From JAGQPD01 sp020426865 (GTDB lineage: Bacteria > Planctomycetota > Planctomycetia > Pirellulales > Pirellulaceae): a stretch of 64,000 nt of DNA. Made by a program: the position numbers and the translations under genes. The stretch covers positions 558,001 through 622,000 of the forward strand of contig JAWKTN010000002.1 in NCBI GenBank assembly GCA_041399065.1. The letters run 5' to 3'. Shown in pieces: positions 49,701 to 53,271 of the stretch (position 1 is the first letter of the stretch; every line of letters begins with the position of its first letter). Under the pieces are notes generated by a model, which ran no database searches, was not told the origin of the DNA, and was given only the letters and a program-made list of their open reading frames with translations.

Positions 49701-50381
49701 TACGCGATGAACGAAACCCGCACCTGGTTCCCCGCGACCTACTTCCCCGAAAATGGCCATACCCAAATCTTCAACATGGGCTCGCCCGGAGGACACGGTG
49801 AGGTCGGCGGACACTTCCTCAGCAACCCCTTCACCCAACAACTGAATATGGCCGCCATGATCCACTACGCCACCCACCACAGCAATTCCCCACTCCGCTG
49901 GCACGGCCTCGACCCCCAACTTCATGCTATGTACGATTCACCATATACTAAATATGTTGCCCTGAAAGATGTGAATGAAGAGAGATTTCGAGCCGCATTC
50001 GAATTGTGGCAAGATGCACAACACCTCGATCTATGGGCAGGATACTCAAGGGCAAAGTATATCGAGATTATAAATGACACAGATCATTTGAAATGGCGCC
50101 CTGGAGGTTTTTCGATCCAAAACGACTTAACTCAAATCAACGCAATGGTATTGTTGAAAAGCCCGTTAGTAGCTTGGAAGCCGTTGACCGTTGCCAATAG
50201 TACCGCATCACTAATTTTTGCAACGGCAGGTAAACAACCGTTTCTTGATAACTACGCTCGAAAAATTGGCTGGGTCGAGTTGGGGCTGTGGGACGTTTAC
50301 CAAGACGAAGATGGTAATCGGATGTTTCAAGAAGCGTTATACTTGCGTACTCTTGATCCAGACGGAGGGTGGAAAAACTAA
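31767..50381 (+). CDS. Giant (about 6,204-aa) modular surface protein with C-terminal Tle1/DUF2235-like hydrolase
   Basis: One uninterrupted frame. The GTG at 31767 is chosen because GGGAGG lies six bases upstream; ATG 31776 is an alternative. Approximate layout by residue: basic N terminus with the LEPRQLL motif (25-31); two parallel beta-helix blocks opening with SLREA and LREAI (60-845); RTX-like Gly/Asp repeats such as GGEGNDVVFGG (1050-1195); cadherin/VCBS-like repeats (1335-2230); about nine beta-sandwich repeats with DxG...NPTITG (2245-3455); an Ala/Gln/Asp-rich helical region (3465-5458); a Tyr/Trp/Gly patch (5465-5571); and an alpha/beta hydrolase (5745-6053) with S5908 in GWSRGAA, D5935 in GLFDPV and H6010 in GGHGEVGG. 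A 150-residue AT-richer tail follows. It is probably an exported or surface-attached effector or adhesin. Confidence 0.85.
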   Translation: MRNMSRKRKSRNKAQRRRRGALEALEPRQLLAVDFYDTSDATLLVTTLVDELDANPAANLQHLSLREALSLANATPHHDIIKFSSELFHGPPIHITIDPDLIEEFESALVVDSSVSLVGPGPSMLTISGDYQSQVLHLTERADATIVGMSIVEGTSRFGGGIFLDGGRLILHDVTVADNHAAAEGGGIYVEQGYLGLHHSLVFDNSAGTAGAGLRNRRGQLHIDTTTFERNTLLGSSTFGAGLASDAAGQTITIDGSLFANNKAQGANSTGGGLAIRQLDDRPDFVALHITNSTFSGNSANSGGGLHIAGVAAELSHITVADNQAAEGGGIAAEISATVTLTNSLVATNTSFLSGQPDDLRGTFSATSHHNLIGFDSVLGNGLDDDRGDGQANRVGGELSTDPLDARIAPLGHYGGPTRAHALRDDSIAIDMALATAGLLIDQRGQSRSGSLHTGQTLLPDAGAYEATRALLAVDNVSDVVDDELGPGELGLREAIALAKLLDGPDTISFDLPFAGNDASSSVIYLQPQRNASSPALFIDSDMAIVGPGRTTLRIDGGYQSSLVDITTDITVTLSNLTLTSGSTHDNGGGIVNRGALTLQNVAITDSEASQYGGAIYHAGASLVISSTEISNSRATLGGGVYVADESIVTELHSSTLWGNDADDGGGLYAILSDVELTNVTLSGNTANRGAGVFSHDSTVKFTNATITNNTAAIGGAGIFTDGGTLLYNSIVSANVIHPVGAPSNIAGTVNSRSSNNIIGSNGNGGLASGGTRNNHVDIDNLSLTPLGYYGGNLPVHFPRSGSLASDAGQNSFAAGIPFDGRGEGYARQLGASVDIGAVEAGRLVVNRFHANGTELFVTYTIHSSTLSDAPIELGIYRTNSESINGTGPHVFMPEGGGSWLMYQLELAPGDLSPGEHTIGFRPLFDNDADDDYQLSVRIVDDSAHYLPESWQVFEGGVFQELDGTLHVHGGAQDDQVAISEELVQLNEQSDVRIWERPDTIYVRTHDGRDSVDVNLTSGTNTPHHVLVWTGDNNDVVTLVAPEADVSTGDGSDTLLIHAQSAHIDGGSGNDTYAFSPELQGRYFIADDEGTDTLDFAQVASHGVNVDLGSTLLATTVAPSDFELYLSFGQLENVFGTRQDDILRGNSVSNTLDGGEGNDVVFGGLDIDKLMGGPGDDVFDLGPDRDIVTGDAGWDDAEIIDQRDAGFRIVAGDWWEANDGGSMNAAQYLASFAAATLPVAEWTFDNLESGQYEVSATWLAAPTTGGTVGYQVNALSPATVDQRLAPIGPTLAGVEWQPIAIASPVNGRVTVTLRPTADGELIYADAIRLARIDELPQWQSHPDVSLDNNVPFGTTLHIEYPSGDLEALQFELQSTSIGPWTIHASDEVPGEMLLQWAPTTADRDTIVPVKVTATDSRYPARTAIVEFTVTVGHPNDLPVVSVPQQWTVVAGQHLSFAINATDPDSPNESPRLSLDVPDATATSSLLWASIDSSTGGFHWSPTDPDIGIHSFTLRAWDNEVANQFTSMSIVVHVVPPNDMPGLTATAGISTPEDTPLSFYHNSNTSLRLLGGSDELAVLQLALHSYGGLISAAPGPLVNLISPQLASSHDWLVRGTRSQLDQFLNGVTFHPDPNFHGTAHVRLEASRSPLHNPVEDIVLLTVPIEVTPVDDPPIFLSESFPLNPVQASYNEGSFRDPRVGQLLLENVDRLQTVTWTIVNGNSDGAFSIDAITGEILVRDPTQLLLGTTRDLTIKATDDTAQQLAATGVATIIVKNVANQPPLAGARYYTLSEGDGISGNIFLDANSGIAPTDPDGDPLVVQSVSLLQSDGSLLALPLGINTSLPSQATMQMSRDGSFSFDSSLSPSLGDLVNSSAFLEFYVVVDDRRGGSITTNLIVEVLPVNDPPQMADQVLHVPSTASFGTFVGRILVTNNESSDLLSYSLLTPTSEFLLDTFSGELFVNDPAALSTTVPISLVVEASDSLGQQTSANVTIYANDVAPLRVPVIQPTTNEDLPLIDNVFSLDTGSGSLQAWNGGRLLRVVAVEGSHEQVGHTLRLPSGATYRVDADGALIYDPRPSTSHDELGRNAIDGSTQRDMISMTVADQWGTQSDLLLAFDILGRNDVPHPKHLTYKVASDRFLRGNLVGDQRTMHLGDDADRDDTVRVVAVNGINVQTSLSFTTPLGASVTVAEDGSFTYNPTVPLKNLFPGDIARDTFLYQISDNSIEGPTTALAEFHLSGELSSSFSSVQVEDLRLLLDDGVNDWDRRSTQPQLTGTIGGVLQGIANVRVEFDWSVDVTNDAEFFSVDSSLAIPITGGAVTDFTIDPRQSVAFDALPGEKWIAYRAIGEDTAGTDVSTALWQLFRFDLLSPVDYGPLFIDRLRLLDDTGDAAVLAPINSDTVNGNSTSQEDPEPTSPFGGDGTDGSSSHPRSDRITTNPTITGTIVGDFSNNSVVVQFKHQRSGGGIISHRITIADSNREFVYDPRTADPSLIHDPGPLTINVELIAVQTSGTETVADQIAFQLELIQPPASDATVTGLVVLDPSGKDFSDARTIAGTATVQLEPGINDVFVELDYEANGRSIDELVDHTIQVLRNDKGGFEFEHRLVGASIGGAHVQARVRHWSVVHSAYVNGPWSNLLSLPPLVGRSIVEMTASADELGRMVFDGQIDGAIAIDAEDPTGATQPTATDDDPFASEDVGFVRIEFFHGPVVSNDQDPDGIVWTDRFGNFQYVVAGLPWESALTVSARTVRYDVGDPRPIYGELRELQVSTPAPPLPPLISLELISAPLAIDSGRMVTDDPRLQGQLEMDSVVGLDPAGVRVEVIIDAADDPADDELVRRIVMPHPDGQFAFDAYGFVGDVSVLVRIVHFDPLSGTATAGPWLESHRVDLTILAAPNEQAYVTSLIVVDGSLAEDGNWHSLTAAFDGTVVNPDGDVAGLTVRLRDGTTGIVLGSTTTDALGEFTLPLTPWPNNRSPIAVETRVEEWDYGARQFAIGPWLAPTPSLSFVLDSPDTLRMGTLRLHSDTGVNHDDRVTANPTVIGRVDTGIDTDSIAIEVEHSLFGPFDNIPDAVVVPEDDGRFLYSPAVRAAGTYTLRARVVGTNEITGQPIVTSWSQINYTVEDQPNIPPIVSTLQIGGNSMTTGSTTSGLTEYYEAGIAGTVSSPLALSDVAIHVDYDDDDSNGWNVSTTTDEWGDFAATLPGLPVGDNRIRVRARLWDSATASFRTSGWTDSESFAIVDDAVLAPRIEYLDVSVLTQPTSPPTTNVPQLQGSVSTLAPPNTPVEIVVADGIDANVLTTVSTLAGAFSINLDLMPGEHTIWARPRIRNPHDTTQYLYGPWHSITFQVVTDAPDGFYVSQLMLLHDTHSDNGSTDHDGSTSDPHITGMLSHGTGQSVANIVLEIDHDLDDSADGVITTSSTGQFTYDPGFGVADVGLRSLRIRPVVPTGDEPADWRWLHFVYQSDDSNSIALALVDALTAIEPHWQQLQHSISDLFTVANSDFTDNGRDLIDVTFDGQLGDLDEQLQQAIDDADRAMVQQEADARRGYDAAIAAAGLNYLVALAQLPESQRLSIPWNGFVVPQLLGLPVVDTTNWDPGDAPIALPSYSGSTFDAARDPAYRASLADIQVFYVRQMTEASQNLQAQLEASADTLQADQRAAYERFQVALQQIEQSSLEQSNQDSNISEATEEKQQFIGVLQQVWRTYWDSIALNWQQYLDIVRPAGEVRHAQLVRLGETEFNAKHTANNRCYDDFGDYNAQQSCIARSTYDIDQEYAPYYERVLNEYAQLREPARRALDESNADALQTALHATYAIEQSIALVDRQSQHDTIVHMLDNSRDRQEAIADVRQQLEQDLATAQQLRDVRDAETRYAFQVASIQAAEQRDVESARGILRATAHWNSISQTDWSAYQYALALHAFDRHSATIDASVARDITIARATRDHAIHLADNQLTHGIAMATADATQSTAMATAFHATQMALQVQDQQADEAAAGLWKDLQDTLADAQYEYALAAASIRHEYAIPRAEADHAYSTATPSGYDPGYYYSSWWYPYVCEGCTTPTWFSYSIPYAGWAYDVGYFHEYPDGTRYRVVIDNADTRRALYVRHLHDTSELMRTRDLKFIAADEALQSARIDALAQFRRDSHELDYDLAIQIAATELDYDQQVASAAHQFTLDRVTANAELDRANGLVDARLLSQSGRADYHYAIASNSVDAAQQLADDQALGEFEIAAIARYALDAQQLQTADATLATAYWTALAEVEQQRIVASTQVRAAFTATNIAIEQRDLATSAAAQWTTVVATYGNGSSVAWDDSVYYTYIDEIAQAHVDAVSQATAKQFLEAKARSQHDYATSVAIANRDYYWSLVDGTAERDNRALSANIMFRRTIAEAAHDSRVSERTPVTWNYSSLFDSTYYFWNYNFADDPVFMSVFTEADGQRRQSIDAAEVERAVTMAASRTTHITSEAEASRDYLTDIADAEEQHAANLYVERVAKGRAISDAIATYQTSLAQLEFTQFQTTEQADARRVLETRLSQFDYDTALVSGQLGTDHAAERTLQLYQQAFADAQLATAMTQLAGHPNLVTTFLAASAANMQRLQQQLTLATDDDYLQQAQSQDLQRTALRRLVADDAQRQHDRNLQRALQSADFARRQDSALAQDNASLYVELESSAAQLVVDLVDVLTNMDRERASAVVELKREQAQAELEWVRSVAPLVSQRQRLEIDEDTFQVQTKPANEQRDRVQEKVADQFTQFVDQAERQAVAALGDAYVVYVDGRHVALVDSVEAQAGIVSTYAAREQTADVRHLAVGLSDLRRYEDALSAFHLAEQTGASLRDVRHIQSDVDARATFAHDQALAEAAYWTAAQQRRGATLSSLAMSFSDPSIELQAAVTLAEAAWLTQIAPAYAQYRRQQIEASGLAAVERRQTDALLAQRQGTLDAAYDSQRRWHEATQLMQVKQAESRFIVDQAAWVGSVQTDIAQLNRTHAIAYAEAQRQYDIAADAAHRTFEVGEGDILRTNALAEARYEHSLHEATADLRFQADLAADIQRASQRSTAARLQYERSQADAQLAGRISDAVAAAGYASLSAANEEAYWSQITEIEIAGRMSQLEGELNFATAHYQSAANVWSTLHASLPDLPWVAYQAEHSATLLQNWAETAQLQRTADTAVSNAKRQQQDAESTKLLELVAQNAALTEQAEVALAQAVYDELVGVLSETDQYERTVRAMARDYRDATARAEQLRAVSLATSARDQSIGTIDSVQQQLLDQQAADTFHEAVMTQQVEYEIRRGQLDGALRTAVAQNSYSLANAVFALNNISTQGAFAGYAAFEQLVDAVRYQGDGSGTSEIATNAVADTEIEVHSELVNALQQLADDHQSPWSVLAAAMASADHASVSQPLADLRRDQQLQLTQLEVAHRQAVAERETALRLAETQQRQSSNVSAGARDLLVAQQWSRLADVAADSGDYVNSYPTRWEAPEYHLPHVTVGSGQVFVPEPVRYSAYVSPQSPWGWYGSDTGQFWYIDTWYGYGYGYGGSTLIELARSGWDLSGGPLHPGIDTTVGYGSYFGWGVPHQYWSSDPRSDRQRFAEFGGIWQQQGYQNFLSSVYGLTPAAEPPNAYADQHQQVSIRYLSDVGAAEASLLQLTTRDIEHLVTPVVRTDPATGATRVTFADVPPLDVDGDATLVSTSHYEPVGPSVDHFAEGSRESSDDALMRLAATAAINPHTPLLHPHLIDAATTPAPSDSDESLHRFQLSIVGKRVLYASANGQRSETVQVGVLDNQDWVNFSGQFGGGRATLSALKLAAKRSKTIDVGTIQQVIDGTRSPYVIDEQSTDIGIFIAGTAMGLYGIGNVERMYNLYEGTKFFYGGVGNAVDYDLETFAGATGYGWTKTIERAVADVLRNGGSSKRIHIFGWSRGAAMSTELARALNEHHINVEFLGLFDPVYSRGSAGQDSTLVSSDAASLAGNYVTVTAGMPPNVKVSLVLYAMNETRTWFPATYFPENGHTQIFNMGSPGGHGEVGGHFLSNPFTQQLNMAAMIHYATHHSNSPLRWHGLDPQLHAMYDSPYTKYVALKDVNEERFRAAFELWQDAQHLDLWAGYSRAKYIEIINDTDHLKWRPGGFSIQNDLTQINAMVLLKSPLVAWKPLTVANSTASLIFATAGKQPFLDNYARKIGWVELGLWDVYQDEDGNRMFQEALYLRTLDPDGGWKN

Positions 50382-50965
50382 TGGAGACTGGAGATGGTCA
50401 TAGACAACAGAACAGATTCGTGACCAGAACAAAAAAGATTGGCGTAAGCGCCCTCATAGTGGCTGTTCTTGCCTACGTTATCTGTTTTCGAGGGCCGTCG
50501 ATTCTAGATGCAGTGCTCGTTCAGTTTGGTTTTAGGAAAGCAAGTATTCCCGTCGCCGTATACGAAACTTTCTCCATTAGCGGACGATCAGTTGGAACGG
50601 AGCTTCGATTTGGCACGATGGTTGGCGAGAACCCGGGGCGTCTTCCCACACTATATCTCAAACATCCCGAGGGCCGCTGCTTTTCGGTGTCGGAATTATC
50701 AGAACAAGATGTGTCACGCCTTACCGATGACATACGAACCTACGAAAACGGCGCAGCGTTCTGGACAGTGTACATAGTGGAAAATTGTCGATTCGTTTTT
50801 GAAGATGGAAAGTTAGTTGAGGCATCAATTCCGAAATCTTCTGACATTCAGTTCGCGCTTCACAAGGACGGTCCGTATTACAGATTACCGATATCGCGGG
50901 AGACGATGTACGAGTTGTTTGGGAAGCCGAAGCGATGGGGGCGGGAGAGTGTCATGGGGTTTTAG
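50381..50965 (+). CDS. Single-pass membrane protein, candidate immunity partner of the giant protein
   Basis: 194 residues from the ATG at 50381, which overlaps the giant gene stop by one base (TAATG). GGAGGG lies about 12 bases upstream. A basic N terminus, one membrane helix (about residues 19-37) and a 150-residue soluble part follow, so the bulk would face the periplasm or outside. I do not recognise a family. Base composition matches the AT-richer tail of the giant gene rather than the chromosome. Tight coupling after a toxin-like hydrolase is the layout of Tle1-type effectors with lipoprotein or membrane immunity proteins, but the pairing is inferred. Confidence 0.7.
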   Translation: METGDGHRQQNRFVTRTKKIGVSALIVAVLAYVICFRGPSILDAVLVQFGFRKASIPVAVYETFSISGRSVGTELRFGTMVGENPGRLPTLYLKHPEGRCFSVSELSEQDVSRLTDDIRTYENGAAFWTVYIVENCRFVFEDGKLVEASIPKSSDIQFALHKDGPYYRLPISRETMYELFGKPKRWGRESVMGF

Positions 50966-51043
50966 CTTTTAGTTGTGGCGAGCTGGATGAGAGGCTCGCA
51001 ATGACGTCCATGGTGGCGGGTGACGCGTATTGTGCGACTACGT

Positions 51044-51153
51044 CGGTCCCGCTACGGCCCCCTCACCCCATCCCTCTCCCCCATCAGGAGTTGCGGCAAC
51101 GCGATACATTGGTGCGTCGCGTGTTCTGCGCAACTCCTGACGGGGGAGAGGGG
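51044..51153. repeat. Dispersed repeat with 24-bp imperfect inverted repeat (possible terminator)
   Basis: The arm ccctctcccccatcaggag at 51072-51095 pairs with 51129-51153 with one mismatch and a loop of about 33 bases. The element starts with the same 17 bases as the repeat at 31542. It lies about 80-190 bases after the preceding gene and could also stop transcription, although it lacks a U-tract. Confidence 0.65.
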
Positions 51154-51246
51154 GCTTGGCAACGCGAAGCCAAGCTTCTTGAAACGACGCAACTCGATTT
51201 CTGAATTGACACAAGACACTGACCCAAGGGCCTGGATGCTGCGATA

Positions 51247-51747
51247 TCATTGAATATGTACTGACACGCATATTCCTCGCACCGCGACGCATGCTGCCGC
51301 AACAAACCCGATCGACCACACGCATGGCTCGGGTACTTGCAGGATGTAGTCGCCAGGCTGCAATTGCAGCGTCGTGCCGCGGTAGCTGACCAGGCCGAAC
51401 TCGCGATCAATCGGCGCTACATGAAATGTAATCTGTTCGCCCGGTGCCGACGACAAAAGCTCGCCGTCAAAATATCCGACCTCGGCTTCGACCGTGCCGT
51501 CGATGACCGATACAAACGCATGCGGGCCGAGCGGTGTTGTGAAGAGCCCTGACCGCCAGAAATCGGTCTCTTTCGCCACCAGATAACCGGCCGCCGTCAC
51601 GTCGGTCCGCGGTACCTGAAGCTTCAATCGCATGTCCTGCAGCTCCACCGCAAGATCATACATCTCCCCTTGAATCCCTGCGGGAATCTCTCCCGTGTAG
51701 ATTGAGCCGCTCAACGCCATTGCTGCAACCATCAAGATCGTGGACAT
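51247..51747 (-). CDS. PEP-CTERM-type exported protein
   Basis: 166 residues. A short hydrophobic start (STILMVAAMALSG) serves as signal peptide, followed by a beta-rich middle with no recognised domain. The C terminus has the sorting signal VPEP, then a hydrophobic segment (CVWSIGFVAAACVAV) and a basic residue. Such proteins are processed by an exosortase and released to or held at the cell surface. No exosortase gene is in the window. It is transcribed divergently from the next gene. Confidence 0.7.
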   Translation of the reverse strand: MSTILMVAAMALSGSIYTGEIPAGIQGEMYDLAVELQDMRLKLQVPRTDVTAAGYLVAKETDFWRSGLFTTPLGPHAFVSVIDGTVEAEVGYFDGELLSSAPGEQITFHVAPIDREFGLVSYRGTTLQLQPGDYILQVPEPCVWSIGFVAAACVAVRGICVSVHIQ

Positions 51748-51959
51748 GATTCACCTCGCCTCGCTGAGACAATTCGCAACAACTTCGGCCAATGCTTCAC
51801 ACACTCTTTCTACGAGCAAACGCGGTGCCACGGCGTGTACAGTCACGTTTGCGGGAAGAGTCTGCGTTGACAGGAGAGCACGCGTCGCACACAATGGGCT
51901 TTTCCTGCCCGTGCAAGTCGTCCGACGTTACAAGACAAGCACCACTCAAGGAGTTCTTC

Positions 51960-53198
51960 ATGCTACGTCAGCCTTTGCTTCATCGATTTGCTACGTTTGT
52001 CAGTCTCTGCGCCACCACGATTTGCACGGCAGACTTATGGGCTCAAGTCCCAACGCCAACCGATACCGATACAGTGCCAAACGTACAGTCGGTAATGGTG
52101 AATTTACCCGACGGCAGAAAGATCGAAGCGACCGATCGGATGGCCAGCTGGCAATTGGGCAAAACGCTGTCCCTGGCACTTGCGCTCAAAGCCCGTGGTG
52201 GCGACGATGCGTCATTTCAGGAAAGTCTCGCACAAGCCAAGGCAATCGCCGCGGCATTGAAACTGGAACTGCCGGAGCCGCCTGAAATCAATTCCATCGC
52301 CGACGTTTGGAAGGCCAAGGATTATCTGGCTGGCAAACAGAAATCGATCGCTGCCCTCCTGCAAGCTCGAGAACGCCCGGACCTGGCCGGACTAACTCGA
52401 CTGGCCACCGAAGTCATCTTCGCCGGTACGATCTATTCCCCAATCAACAATGACGATCCGGAGGACAGCAAGATCCAGAGCCAGATCAACAAGCAACTGG
52501 TCAACCAGATCAAGATCAGCTCGATGCGGTCTGGATTCGCATCGACCCAGGAAGTTGTCAGCGCGCTGGGGCCCTTCGTCAAGTTACTCGAATCCAACGA
52601 CAGCCTCGATACTGACGCCCTGCTCAACACGCTCCATCAACTGGAGACGATCCTCAATAACGAACAGCACGGGGCGTCTGTTGACGGCGAGACGCCGAAG
52701 CCCAATCGGGACAATGGCAACCATCAGGTGAACGTCGACATCGATCCCACGTCGAATCCGCTCGACGCTGAAGCGGAAAAGATCGTACGGCAATTCGTCG
52801 AGAATCGCACGGCGGCTCGTGAGCTTACGCTAAAGTTAAAGCCGACCAGCAGCGCGTGTGCGGCATTGCTTGACGCCGCGACGGCCAACGCCGCGACGGC
52901 AGCGTACGAGGAGATGTTTGGCGATCCCTCGACCGAGGTCACTCCCCGGGAAAGTCAGACAGTAGTCCGCCTGCGAAGGATCACGACCGACGACCTGATT
53001 GCCAACGCACCGGCCGCCAAGGAATTCCCTGGCGGCTACGCTCAAGTCGCTCCGCACTTGAAACCTGGCTTCGTGATCTACCAATTCAGTTTTCTCGAAC
53101 CAGGCGCTGAATACGGATTGCGTTTCGACGGCCTGGTCAAGATCGAGGACCAATGGTACTTGTTTCCCAAACTTTGGCGCGCGGTTTCGCGGCCGTAG
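51960..53198 (+). CDS. Hypothetical exported protein
   Basis: 412 residues starting at the ATG at 51960 (AAGGAG seven bases upstream). The frame opens at 51792, but the upstream 56 codons have no signal-peptide character, whereas residues 1-29 from 51960 do (LLHRFATFVSLCATTICT, then ADLWAQ). The mature part is mostly helical and charged, rich in Ala, Leu, Asp and Glu. A C-terminal 100-residue beta-rich segment contains LKPGFVIYQFSFLEPGAEYG. No family is recognised. The gene converges on the hydrolase gene downstream. Confidence 0.65.
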   Translation: MLRQPLLHRFATFVSLCATTICTADLWAQVPTPTDTDTVPNVQSVMVNLPDGRKIEATDRMASWQLGKTLSLALALKARGGDDASFQESLAQAKAIAAALKLELPEPPEINSIADVWKAKDYLAGKQKSIAALLQARERPDLAGLTRLATEVIFAGTIYSPINNDDPEDSKIQSQINKQLVNQIKISSMRSGFASTQEVVSALGPFVKLLESNDSLDTDALLNTLHQLETILNNEQHGASVDGETPKPNRDNGNHQVNVDIDPTSNPLDAEAEKIVRQFVENRTAARELTLKLKPTSSACAALLDAATANAATAAYEEMFGDPSTEVTPRESQTVVRLRRITTDDLIANAPAAKEFPGGYAQVAPHLKPGFVIYQFSFLEPGAEYGLRFDGLVKIEDQWYLFPKLWRAVSRP

Positions 53199-53271
53199 CT
53201 TGATCTTTCGAGGCGCGCACCGATCCCGCAATACCTCGAACCAACAAGTATGCGAGAGGACATGGCCGACA

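Noticed and set aside
32000..50300. Many open frames of 60-300 codons on both strands inside the giant gene
   Set aside because: They are antisense or shifted shadows of a GC-biased frame that has continuous domain content. None has a ribosome site or recognisable sequence.
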